The translations under genes were made by a program, and so were the position numbers. A DNA stretch of 64,000 nucleotides from the NCBI GenBank assembly GCA_026393675.1, contig JAPKZQ010000045.1, positions 62,001 to 126,000 of the forward strand. The letters are read 5' to 3'. This DNA comes from Acidobacteriota bacterium (GTDB lineage Bacteria; Acidobacteriota; Vicinamibacteria; Vicinamibacterales; JAKQTR01). The notes beneath the pieces are model-generated. The model was not told the origin of the DNA and did not search any database. It worked only from the letters and a program-made list of their open reading frames with translations. Shown piece after piece: positions 48,710-58,196 of this stretch. Numbering within the stretch: the stretch's first letter is position 1; every line of letters begins with the position of its first letter.

Positions 48710-49477
48710 CTACCCGCGCCCGCGGATTTCGCGCAGCACGCGCACGGACTTGATCTCTTTCTCCAGGTGCGTCGCGATCAAGGCCCGATGCACCGCCTCG
48801 AGTTCCCTGAGCGCCCGCTCTGACACCGTGGCCGCGCCAATCCGCCCGGGCGACATCGTGCCCGAGGCCCGGAGAAACGCGACCGATTCGCCCGACAGCG
48901 CCACGGCGCTTCCCGCCGATCCCCGGGCGCATCCTGCGCACAGGTACTGGTGGTCACCCGGCATCAGCACGGCCGCCGTGGCCTCGTCTCGTCCAAGCGT
49001 GTCGCCGCACGTCCCACAGGCCAGCACCGACGGGTAGACACCCTGCAGCCGCAGCAACCAGTACTCGAAATACCGCGCCAGCGGCTCGACCGAAGCGCCC
49101 GCCACCAGCGCATCGACCACCGCACTGCCGAGGCGATACAACGTTTCGTTGGGATCGGCCTCGGGCGCCCACTCGTCGATCAACTCGGCAAAGTACCCGG
49201 CGTAGCCCAGCGCGTCGCTTCCGCTCCACATGAGCGGCGAACTGATCGGCTCCGCGTAGTTCAGGGAGACGAGATCTCGGCTCTCTTTCTCGAAGTACGT
49301 CACGCCGACGCGGGTCAGCGGCTCGAGCGCCCCGCCGAAGCGGGAGCGCATGCGCCTGGCACCCTGGGCGACTCCCCTGCGCTTGCCGCGATCCCGCGTC
49401 AGAAAGACGACGATGCGATCGACCTCGCCGAGCTTGTAGGTGCGAAGGATGATCGCTTCGGTCGTATAGAGCGGCAT
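48710..49477 (-). CDS. recO: DNA repair protein RecO
   Basis: 255 residues. The N-terminal OB fold ([37 protein letters not shown]) precedes a helical domain with a zinc-binding cysteine set (CGTCGD and CAGC). RecO loads RecA with RecR in gap repair. It lies 100 bases after era and 26 before glyQ, within the minus-strand run. Confidence 0.93.
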   Translation of the reverse strand: MPLYTTEAIILRTYKLGEVDRIVVFLTRDRGKRRGVAQGARRMRSRFGGALEPLTRVGVTYFEKESRDLVSLNYAEPISSPLMWSGSDALGYAGYFAELIDEWAPEADPNETLYRLGSAVVDALVAGASVEPLARYFEYWLLRLQGVYPSVLACGTCGDTLGRDEATAAVLMPGDHQYLCAGCARGSAGSAVALSGESVAFLRASGTMSPGRIGAATVSERALRELEAVHRALIATHLEKEIKSVRVLREIRGRG

Positions 49478-49577
49478 CGCCGGAGGCTACTGCGTGGACG
49501 CGGAATGCGCTCCTCGTATTCTATCCTGCTTTGATCGCCGCCTTGACAGACAAGCGGCACCAGTGTCGGCGGGGCCT

Positions 49578-50471
49578 TCAGTCGTCGTCGATGACGCCCA
49601 ACTGGTCCAGGACGCGGGAATCCTCCCGCCAGCCGGCCCGCGTTTTGACGCGGAGATCGAGGAAGACCTTCGTGGCGAAGAACGACTCGAGTTCGACGCG
49701 CGCTTCGGTCCCAATCTGCTTGATCATGCTGCCGGCACGGCCGATGATAATCGGCTTCTGGGATTCGCGGTCGACGACAATCGTGCAGTAGAGGCGGATG
49801 ATGCCACGGTCGTCCGCCTCTTCGAAGTGGTCGACCAGGACCGCGCTCGTGAACGGCAGTTCGTCGCGCGTGTGCTGCAGCAGTTTCTCCCGGACGATTT
49901 CCGCCACGTAGACCCGCTCGGGTTGGTCGGTGACGAAGTCGGCAGGATAGAGCGGATCCCCCTCGGGCAGATGCTGGAGGAATACCTGGCCAAGCCGGTC
50001 GACGTTGTCGCCGGTGAGCGCCGAAACGGGCACGATGTCCGCAAAGCGCGACAGCCGTCCCCACCGCTGCATCTGCGGCAGGAGCGCCGTCTTCTCGACC
50101 AGATCCATCTTGTTGAGGGCGAGCACCAGCGGCACGGTCACCTTGCCAAGGAGGCCAGCCAGGTACTCGTCTCCGCCGCCAATGGGTTGGCTGGCGTCCG
50201 CGACTGCGCACACCAGGTCGGCGTGGTTCATGCTCTGTACCGCCACGTCGACCATGCGGACGTTCATCCGATGGAGTGGCCGGTGGATGCCGGGCGTGTC
50301 GACGAAGACCACCTGCCCCTCTGGCAGATTGCGCACCCCCACGATGCGGGTGCGCGTGGTTTGCGGCTTGTCGGACACGATCGCGATCTTGGTGCCGACC
50401 AGGGCATTGAGCAACGTGGACTTTCCGGCGTTGGGACGGCCCACGAGCGCCACCAATCCGGCCTTGCTCAT
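49578..50471 (-). CDS. era: GTPase Era
   Basis: 297 residues from ATG 50471. G1 GRPNAGKS lies at about 11-18, the switch TTRTRIVG, G3 DTPG, G4 NKMD and the C-terminal KH domain with IGRAGSMIKQIGTEAR. Era binds 16S rRNA and matures the 30S subunit. The start overlaps the ybeY stop (ATGA), an arrangement that links two 16S rRNA maturation factors. Confidence 0.96.
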   Translation of the reverse strand: MSKAGLVALVGRPNAGKSTLLNALVGTKIAIVSDKPQTTRTRIVGVRNLPEGQVVFVDTPGIHRPLHRMNVRMVDVAVQSMNHADLVCAVADASQPIGGGDEYLAGLLGKVTVPLVLALNKMDLVEKTALLPQMQRWGRLSRFADIVPVSALTGDNVDRLGQVFLQHLPEGDPLYPADFVTDQPERVYVAEIVREKLLQHTRDELPFTSAVLVDHFEEADDRGIIRLYCTIVVDRESQKPIIIGRAGSMIKQIGTEARVELESFFATKVFLDLRVKTRAGWREDSRVLDQLGVIDDD

Positions 50472-51049
50472 GAGCGGCGCCCCTTTCGCGCCGATCCAGT
50501 GGCCCGGGCGCGCTCGATGAGGCCGGTCCGAAGCCCGCCCCGCCCACGCAACCGTGCTTCGAGCATCGCCATCTCTCCCTGGTCCTGTTCGTGGTCGTAC
50601 CCGATCAGATGAAGCAACCCGTGCAGCGCCAACACCCGAAGCTCGGTGCCAAATGCGTGACCGAACGCAGCCGCCTGCCGCGCAGCGACACCAACGGCAA
50701 TGACGATGTCCCCCAGAAAGGGCGCCCAGCACTGCCCGCCTTCGTAGGAACCGGGCGCCAGGGGCGTCGGCATGGCTCGCCGCAGGTCAGCCGAGACGCC
50801 CGGGTTCGGGCCGACGTCAGCGGCGGGAAACGACAGCACATCGGTCGCGTAGTCGAGTCCGCGGTAGGCGCGATTGAGTGCCTTTACCCTCGCATCGCTC
50901 ACGAGGGCCACCGAGACCTCGCCTCGGACGCTCGCCGGAGCCACGCGCGACAACCACGACGCCAGGCCAACGGCCCGGATGGGGCGACGAGTATGGCACG
51001 TCACCTCGACCTTAAGTGCCCCGCGGCGCGCCTGTGCTGGTCGGGCCAT
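50468..51049 (-). CDS. ybeY: Endoribonuclease YbeY
   Basis: 193 residues. The zinc motif HGLLHLIGYDHE (His-x3-His-x5-His) follows a domain with SDARVKALNRAYRGLDYATD and VLSFPA. YbeY matures 16S rRNA ends and takes part in ribosome quality control. The first ~15 residues before VEVTCH may not be translated. It lies 6 bases after phoH and overlaps era. Confidence 0.93.
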   Translation of the reverse strand: MARPAQARRGALKVEVTCHTRRPIRAVGLASWLSRVAPASVRGEVSVALVSDARVKALNRAYRGLDYATDVLSFPAADVGPNPGVSADLRRAMPTPLAPGSYEGGQCWAPFLGDIVIAVGVAARQAAAFGHAFGTELRVLALHGLLHLIGYDHEQDQGEMAMLEARLRGRGGLRTGLIERARATGSARKGRRS

Positions 51050-51055
51050 TCGTCG

Positions 51056-52035
<980 letters not shown>

Positions 52036-52036
<1 letters not shown>

Positions 52037-53802
52037 CACGCGTCCGATCGCAACCGCAGTTCACGCAGCTGGCGGGCGTCGACCGTTGATGGCGCCCCCG
52101 ACATCAGGTCTACCGCCTGCGCGGTCTTCGGGAACGCCATCACATCGCGGATGGACGGCTCTCCCGCAAGAATCGCGATGATGCGATCGACGCCGAGCGC
52201 AATCCCGCCGTGCGGCGGCGTGCCGTACTCCAGGGCCTCGAGAAAGAATCCGAACCGGAGCTTCGCGTCCTCGTCGCTGATGCCGAGCGTTCTGAACATC
52301 CGCTGCTGGAGCGCGCTGTCGTGGATGCGGATGCTGCCGCCGCCAATCTCGCTCCCATTGATCACAAGGTCGTACGCCTGGGCGAGCACGTGGCCGGGAT
52401 CCTGCTCCATCTGATCCATGTGCGCTTCGATCGGCGAGGTGAACGGATGGTGCATCGCGGCCCACCGCTTCTCTTCGTCATCCCACTCGAAGAGCGGGAA
52501 GTCGACGACCCACGTGAACGCGAAGTCGTCGATCTTGAGCCAGCCCTGATCGCGGGCGACGTTCAGCCGCAGGTGCCCGAGCATCTTCGAGGTCGCGTCG
52601 GCCTGGCCGCAGCCCATCAGCAACAGGTCGGCGGCACCTGCGCCGGCGAGATCGAGCGCGGCGCGGATCGCGGATTCGCCGGCCGCCTTGAGTGCCGAAC
52701 TCTGCACCGTGTCGCCGCTTCGCCTCGCCCACACGAGCCCGCCCGCGCCGAGGGCCTTCGCCTGCTCACCGAGCGCGTCGAGTTGCTTGCGCGAATACGC
52801 GGCCCCGCCCGGCACCACGAATCCCCGGACCACGCCTCCGCCAGCCATCGCGTCCCGGAAGACGCTGAAGCTGGTGTCGGCAAACGCGGGTGCGAGATCG
52901 GCAATCGCCATCCCCACCCGCAGGTCTGGCTTGTCCGATCCGTACCTGGCGATGGCCTCCGCGTACGGCATCCGCGGAAACGGCGTCGTGATGTCTCGCC
53001 CGATCACTTTGAGCACCTCGGCGATAAGCGGCTCAATGACGCTGAACACCAGGTCGCGCGTCGCAAACGACATCTCCACGTCAATCTGGGTGAACTCGGG
53101 CTGCCGATCGGCGCGCAGGTCCTCGTCGCGGAAGCACTTCACGATCTGGAAGTAGCGATCCGTGCCCGCGATCATCAGGATCTGCTTGAAGATCTGCGGC
53201 GATTGCGGCAACGCGTAGAACTCACCGGGATGAATCCGGCTGGGAACCAGATAGTCGCGTGCCCCCTCGGGGGTCGACTTGGTCAGAACGGGCGTCTCAA
53301 TCTCCCAGAATCCCTGGCTGTCGAAGTACTTCCGCACCGCCATGGTCACCTTGTGCCGCAGGCCGAGGTTGGCCTGGAGCTTCGGGCGCCGCAAGTCGAG
53401 GTAGCGGTACCGCAGCCGCAATTCCTCGGAGGCGGCCACGTCGTCGGCGATCACAAACGGCGGAACAGCGGCCTCGCTCAGCACCTTGATTTCGGCCGCG
53501 TGCACCTCGATCTCGCCGGTCGGCATCTTCGCGTTCAGCGCGTCGGCGGCGCGCGAGCGGACCCGGCCCTTCACACCGATGACGAACTCAGCGCGCAGGT
53601 GCTTCGCCTTCTCGAGCACGTCGGTCGAGTCGACCACGACCTGCGTCAGACCGTGGCGATCCCTGACGTCGATGAACACCAGTGCCCCGAGGTCGCGCGC
53701 GCGGTGCACCCATCCCAGCAGGAGCACCTCCTGACCGATATCGGCCGCACGAAGCTCCCCGCACGTATGTGTCCGAGCCCAGTTCCCGAGTTTGTCGACC
53801 AC
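52036..53802 (-). CDS. aspS: Aspartyl-tRNA synthetase
   Basis: 588 residues from GTG 53802, with GAGGAG about 10 bases upstream. The OB-fold anticodon domain starts RTHTCGELRAADIGQEVLLL, and the class II core shows FWEIETPVLTKSTPEGARDY, QSPQIFKQILM, FRDEDLRADRQPEFTQID and GIALGVDRIIAILAG, with the GAD insert of bacterial enzymes. The frame stays open upstream through the 57-bp repeats (as AIPGGADRTRERPGPDESL units), but family comparison puts the start after them. Whether it is a discriminating or non-discriminating AspRS cannot be decided here. Confidence 0.95.
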
Positions 53803-53834
53803 GTCAGAACCGCTCCTCTTCAACTTCGCCGCCT

Positions 53835-54244
53835 GCCGGGCTGGAGCCCGGCGATCCCAGGTTCGAACCGCGCCCTGTGGGCTCGCCAGATTCTCGTCTG
53901 GCCCCGGACGTTCCCGGGTTCGATCTGCTCCCCCTGGGATCGCCAGGCTCTCGTCTGGCCCCGGACGTTCCCGGGTTCGATCTGCTCCCCCTGGGCTCGC
54001 CAAGCTCTCGTCTGGCCCTGGACGTTCCCGGGTTCGATCTGCTCCCCCTGGGATCGCCAGGCTCTCGTCTGGCCCCGGACGTTCCCGGATTCGATCTGCT
54101 CCCCCTGGGATCGCCAAGCTCTCGTCTGGCCCTGGACGTTCCCGGGTTCGATCTGCTCCCCCTGGGATCGCCAGGCTCTCGTCTGGCCCCGGACGTTCCC
54201 GGGCTCGATCTGCTCCCCCTGGGATCGCCAGGCTCCAGCCTGGC
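53835..54244 (+). repeat. 57-bp minisatellite bounded by inverted hairpins
   Basis: Six full tandem units of exactly 57 bp run from 53883 to 54224 (TCGCCA at 53883, 53940, 53997, 54054, 54111, 54168 and 54225), each containing CTCGTCTGGCCC and TTCGATCTGCTCCCCCTGGG with few substitutions. On the left is the dispersed hairpin GCCGGGCTGGAGCCCGGC (53835-53852), on the right an inverted variant GCCAGGCTCCAGCCTGGC (54227-54244). The unit itself contains CCTGGGATCG, the complement of the hairpin's CGATCCCAGG flank. It fills the 456-base gap between hisS and aspS. Confidence 0.85.
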
Positions 54245-54258
54245 CCCAGGCCGCAGCT

Positions 54259-55518
54259 TCAGGCGCGTGCCTTGAGACGCCCGGCGACGTGCGCCATCAC
54301 GCCGTCACGCGGCACCCGGATCTGCTCGCTCGTCTTCATATCCTTGGCCGTCACCACGCCCGCCGCGAGTTCATCGTCTCCGATGATGAGCGTGAGGACC
54401 GCCTTGAGCCGATCCGCGCGCTTCATCTGCGATTTGATGCTGCGGCCTTCGTATTCCATGTGCGCTTCGAAGCCGGCACGCCTCAGGTCCCGAAGCAGGC
54501 CAATGGCTGCGTCACGCGCCGCCTCGCCCATCGCGGCCACGAACACCGGCGACCGGTTGGCGGCACCAGCGCCTTCGGGCATCGCGAGCACGAGGCGTTC
54601 GATGCCGGCCGCAAAACCAATCCCCACACGGTCCGGCCCGCCGAGCTGTTTCACGAGGCCGTCGTAGCGGCCGCCGCCCAGGATCGCGTTCTGCGCGCCG
54701 ATATTGCCGCCCAGAATCTCGAACGTCGTACGGGTGTAGTAGTCGAGACCCCGCACGAGCCGATGTGAGATGCGGTACGGAATGCCGTAGACGCCAAGGT
54801 GGCGAACCACAGCATCGAAGTGCTGACGGCACGACTCGCAGAGATAGTCGGTCGAGTGCGGCAGCCGGTCGATGATCGGCTGATCGTGTGGCACCTTGCA
54901 GTCGAAAATGCGCAGTGGATTGGTCGTCGCGCGCCGCTGGCAGTCGGCACAGAGCATCGCGACGTCGTCGCCGAGCGCCTTGACCAGCGCCTCGCCAAAG
55001 GCCGGCCGGCACGCCGGGCAGCCCACCGAATTGATGACGAGTTCGATGTTGGCGATCCCCAGTTCGGTCACCAGCGTCCAGGCCAGGTCGAGCACCTCGG
55101 CGTCGACGGCCGGGTCGCTGACGCCAAACACCTCCACATCGAGCTGGTGAAACTGACGGTATCGTCCCTTCTGGGGCCGTTCATACCGGAACATCGGCCC
55201 CATCAGGTAGATCTTCGGCACCGCCATCGCCTGTTCCAGGCTGTGCTCGACGAAGGCACGCACCAGGCTGGGCGTCGCCTCCGGCCTCAGCGTGATGCGC
55301 TCACCACCCTTGTCGGTGAAGGCGTACATCTCCTTCTGCACGATATCGGTGGTCTCGCCCGTCCCTTTCGCGAACAACTCCTCGCGTTCGATGATGGGGG
55401 TGCGCACTTCGGCATAGCCGTAGCGCTCGAAAATCTGGCGCGCGACGGTCTCGACGTGCTGCCAGCGCTCCACCTCTCCGGGCAGAATGTCGTGGGTTCC
55501 GCGAATGGCTGGAATCAT
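54259..55518 (-). CDS. hisS: Histidyl-tRNA synthetase
   Basis: 419 residues from ATG 55518. Begins IPAIRGTHDILP; class II motifs are FRYERPQKGRYRQFHQLDVE and GGGRYDGLVKQLGGP, with the histidine-specific LVRGLDYYTRTTFEI, and a C-terminal anticodon domain (GRSIKSQMKRADRLKA). Four cysteines (CPAC, CADC, CKV, CESC) form an uncommon zinc-like insert. It starts 7 bases after dcd. Confidence 0.95.
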   Translation of the reverse strand: MIPAIRGTHDILPGEVERWQHVETVARQIFERYGYAEVRTPIIEREELFAKGTGETTDIVQKEMYAFTDKGGERITLRPEATPSLVRAFVEHSLEQAMAVPKIYLMGPMFRYERPQKGRYRQFHQLDVEVFGVSDPAVDAEVLDLAWTLVTELGIANIELVINSVGCPACRPAFGEALVKALGDDVAMLCADCQRRATTNPLRIFDCKVPHDQPIIDRLPHSTDYLCESCRQHFDAVVRHLGVYGIPYRISHRLVRGLDYYTRTTFEILGGNIGAQNAILGGGRYDGLVKQLGGPDRVGIGFAAGIERLVLAMPEGAGAANRSPVFVAAMGEAARDAAIGLLRDLRRAGFEAHMEYEGRSIKSQMKRADRLKAVLTLIIGDDELAAGVVTAKDMKTSEQIRVPRDGVMAHVAGRLKARA

Positions 55519-55525
55519 GACGGCT

Positions 55526-56095
55526 TCAGCGGGCGTTGGGGTCAATGCGCGGCAGCGTCACTTCGCGCTGCGCCTGGTACTTGCCCTTCTTGTCGCCGTA
55601 GGAGATCTGGCACGCCTCATCGCTTTCGAAGAACAGCACCTGGGCGATGCCTTCGTTGGCGTAGATCTTGGCGGGCAGCGGCGTCGTGTTCGAGATCTCG
55701 AGCGTGGCCGTCCCCTCCCATTCGGGTTCAAACGGCGTGACATTCACGATGATGCCGCACCGCGCGTAGGTGGACTTGCCGACGCACACCGTGAGCACGT
55801 TGCGGGGGATCCTGAAGTACTCCACCGTGCGCGCCAGGGCGAACGAATTCGGCGGAATGATGCAGACGTCGGCCTTGACATCGACGAACGACCGGGGATC
55901 GAACTGCTTCGGATCGATCACCGTCGAGTTGATATTGGTGAACACCTTGAACTGGTCGGCCACGCGGACGTCGTACCCGTACGACGACACGCCATATGAG
56001 ATCACGCCCTCGCGCACCTGGCCCTGGACGAACGGATCGATCATCCGGTGCTCGTTGGCCATCCGCGTGATCCACCGATCCGATTTGATGCTCAT
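55526..56095 (-). CDS. dcd: dCTP deaminase
   Basis: 189 residues from ATG 56095. [18 protein letters not shown], the nucleotide-binding [21 protein letters not shown] and [14 protein letters not shown] are typical. It deaminates dCTP to dUTP on the route to dTTP; bifunctional Dcd/Dut forms exist and cannot be excluded. It lies between the DUF2905 gene and hisS. Confidence 0.94.
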   Translation of the reverse strand: MSIKSDRWITRMANEHRMIDPFVQGQVREGVISYGVSSYGYDVRVADQFKVFTNINSTVIDPKQFDPRSFVDVKADVCIIPPNSFALARTVEYFRIPRNVLTVCVGKSTYARCGIIVNVTPFEPEWEGTATLEISNTTPLPAKIYANEGIAQVLFFESDEACQISYGDKKGKYQAQREVTLPRIDPNAR

Positions 56096-56154
56096 CCCGC
56101 GCTCACCTCTTCCCGGCAACTGTACTCCGGATCGATCACCCCAACCCTCCAGGT

Positions 56155-56355
56155 TTATCGCCGGAACAGCGCCCACAACACCGTCAGGACGACGCTCGCG
56201 ATGATCGACGTCGTGACGGGGATGTAGAACGAGAAACCGCCGCGGCGCACCAGGATGTCCCCCGGGAGCCTCCCGATGGGGACACCAAGCCAGATGAGCA
56301 GCCCGGCCGCCGCCACCAGCAGACCGAAAAACACCAGCAGCCGTCCCACCGCCAT
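56155..56355 (-). CDS. DUF2905 small membrane protein
   Basis: 66 residues from ATG 56355 with two membrane helices: [20 protein letters not shown] and, after the conserved [36 protein letters not shown]. That central motif defines the DUF2905 family. Function unknown. It lies 23 bases after ndk. Confidence 0.88.
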   Translation of the reverse strand: MAVGRLLVFFGLLVAAAGLLIWLGVPIGRLPGDILVRRGGFSFYIPVTTSIIASVVLTVLWALFRR

Positions 56356-56378
56356 CGCGTGGCCCTCGCCGGCGAGCG

Positions 56379-56792
56379 TCAAACCGTCTCGACGCCCGCG
56401 AAGAAGTAGCTCGACTCGAACGCGGCCGTCTCGGGGGCATCCGACCCGTGTGTCGCGTTGTACTGGATGCTGGTGCCGAACTCCGCGCGCAGCGTGCCTG
56501 GCGCCGCCTTCGACGGGTCGGTCACGCCCATCAGGTCGCGCCATTTCCTGATGGCGCCCTCGGCCTCGAGCAGCATCACGATGGCCGGCCCGGACGACAT
56601 GAAGTCGGTCAGACTCGGGAAGAACGGACGTTCGCGGTGGACGGCATAGAATCCTTCCGCCTGGGTCTTGGTGAGGCTGACCTGGCGCAATCCACGAATG
56701 CGGAACCCCGCCTCTTCGATGCGCTGGATGATCTGGCCGGCGAGTCGCCGCTCGACGGCATCGGGCTTGATGATGGCAAATGTTCGTTCCAT
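56379..56792 (-). CDS. ndk: Nucleoside diphosphate kinase
   Basis: 137 residues. [18 protein letters not shown] at the start, the active-site His115 in NATHGSD, and [11 protein letters not shown]. It transfers phosphate among NTPs. It is the first gene of the minus-strand run ndk-DUF2905-dcd-hisS-aspS-phoH-ybeY-era-recO-glyQ-glyS-ppdK-mutL. An extended -10 promoter lies 9 bases before its ATG. Confidence 0.96.
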   Translation of the reverse strand: MERTFAIIKPDAVERRLAGQIIQRIEEAGFRIRGLRQVSLTKTQAEGFYAVHRERPFFPSLTDFMSSGPAIVMLLEAEGAIRKWRDLMGVTDPSKAAPGTLRAEFGTSIQYNATHGSDAPETAAFESSYFFAGVETV

Positions 56793-57123
56793 ATTCGTTC
56801 GATTATACCAACTGTGGCGGGGCGCGCCGGCGGGACGACGGTTCCTCCGCGTCCCCGCTCACGCAAGCCGGCAAAACCCGTTTCCGGCCGGAGGCGGGCC
56901 GCTCGACGCCGGCTGCCGCTCCGCGGTCGAAAACGCCGGCTGATCCCTTTGGCCTGCAACGCGTTTTGCAGACTGACGCCCTTCGACTTCGCTCAGGACT
57001 TCGCCGTCGGCTTGGTTCGAGGGGCCGCTTCGGAAGCCGCCCTCCCACCGACACGAGGGCCCGCGCCTGCGGACTCGCTAATCCCGAATCCCAAGTCCCT
57101 AGTCCCTACTGGCGCCTGCCCAA
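56793..57123 (-). other. Intergenic region, korB to ndk
   Basis: 331 bases, with the ndk promoter at its left end. The rest holds repeat-like sequence: ACGACGGTTCCTCCGC (again near 62778), CCCTTCGACTTCGCTCAGGA, and AATCCCGAATCCCAAGTCCC, similar to pieces near 9905 and 62870. No gene is supported. Confidence 0.5.
56802..56810 (-). promoter_or_regulatory. Extended -10 promoter of ndk
   Basis: TGGTATAAT on the minus strand, the same as upstream of hrcA. The start codon lies 9 bases past the -10 box, so the mRNA would be nearly leaderless. Confidence 0.65.
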
Positions 57124-58176
57124 CTACCGCAGCCGCTCCATGATCTGATCGAGGGCCTCCCTCGACGGTCGCACTATTTCTTCCGGCAGCATGGATAGCG
57201 GTGTGTCGACCAGATTCAGCAAGTCCGTGAAACTCTCGCGGTCGGGCTCGATGTACAGGAGGCCTGTGGCGAATTCGCCCTTCCTGGCGGTTTCGTGGAG
57301 CAAGCTCAGCGCCGCCACTTTGTCGCGCGGGTTGTAGCCCTCCTCGATCTTCTTGAGGTACACCCTGGACCCGTCGTGCATCTTGACTTCCTGCGTGGTG
57401 CCGGGTTCGTAGTCCACGACGATGTCGTCGAAGAACGGCACGAACGTCATCTCGCCAAGCGGGTCGTCGTGATCCTTCACGTACGCGTAGCTCTTGGTCG
57501 ACCCTTCGTGATCGTTGAACGTCACGCACGGAGAGATGACATCGAGCAGCACGGCGCCGCGGTGAGCAATCGCGGCCTTCAGGAGCGAGGCCAGTTGTTT
57601 CTTGTCGCCGGAGAACGATCGCGCCACAAACGTCGCACCCAGCTGAATCGCCAGCGCGCACAGGTCGATTGGCGGCAGGTCGTTGACGACACCGTTCTTG
57701 AGCCTGGACCCGATATCGGCCGTGGGCGACAACTGCCCTTTCGTCAGGCCGTAGCAGCCGTTGTTCTCGACGATGTAGATGATCGGGACATTGCGGCGCA
57801 TCAGGTGGACGAACTGGCCCGTCCCGATGGCGCTCGTGTCGCCGTCGCCGCTGACTCCGATCGGACACAGATGCTTGTTGGCGAGCACCGCGCCGGTCGC
57901 CACCGCCGGCATGCGCCCGTGCACCGCGTTGAACCCGTGCGAGGTGCCGAGGAAGTACGCCGGGCTCTTGCTCGAGCAGCCAATCCCGGAGAGCTTGATG
58001 ACCCGCTGCGGGTCGACGCCCATCTCGAAGTAGGCCTCGATGATGCGCTCGGTAATGGCGTTGTGGCCGCAGCCGGCGCAAAGCGTGGTCTTGCTTCCGC
58101 GATACGTCTGGAGGTCGAGATTGATGCGGTTGACTTTCTTGCCCGGAGCCGGTGCAGCTGGTGTCTCTGTGGCCAT
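57124..58176 (-). CDS. korB: 2-oxoglutarate:ferredoxin oxidoreductase, beta subunit
   Basis: 350 residues. LCAGCGHNAITERIIEAYFE carries the CxxC of the cluster/thiamine site, GVSGDGDTSAIGTGQFVHLM and NNGCYGLTKGQLSPT form the thiamine diphosphate pocket, and HGRMPAVATGAVLAN the conserved substrate-side loop. With KorA it oxidatively decarboxylates a 2-oxoacid using ferredoxin; proximity to sucCD makes 2-oxoglutarate the likely substrate (inference). It lies 20 bases after korA. Confidence 0.92.
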   Translation of the reverse strand: MATETPAAPAPGKKVNRINLDLQTYRGSKTTLCAGCGHNAITERIIEAYFEMGVDPQRVIKLSGIGCSSKSPAYFLGTSHGFNAVHGRMPAVATGAVLANKHLCPIGVSGDGDTSAIGTGQFVHLMRRNVPIIYIVENNGCYGLTKGQLSPTADIGSRLKNGVVNDLPPIDLCALAIQLGATFVARSFSGDKKQLASLLKAAIAHRGAVLLDVISPCVTFNDHEGSTKSYAYVKDHDDPLGEMTFVPFFDDIVVDYEPGTTQEVKMHDGSRVYLKKIEEGYNPRDKVAALSLLHETARKGEFATGLLYIEPDRESFTDLLNLVDTPLSMLPEEIVRPSREALDQIMERLR

Positions 58177-58196
58177 GATCGAGTCCCTGGTTTCCG

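Noticed and set aside
48684-48941. Upstream extension of glyQ into recO
   Set aside because: No similarity to GlyQ; GTG 48683 gives the usual length and start sequence.
53803-54117. Repeat-coded N-terminal extension of AspRS
   Set aside because: A GTG with a good ribosome binding site at 53802 gives the normal protein length; the extension has no counterpart in the family. Kept only as a possibility in the findings.
53883-54224. CRISPR array
   Set aside because: Units are contiguous 57-bp repeats without unique spacers, and no cas gene is near.
52210-54768. 852-codon + frame opposite aspS and the minisatellite
   Set aside because: Runs antisense to aspS and part of hisS; its repeat part simply reflects the 57-bp array, whose length is a multiple of three.
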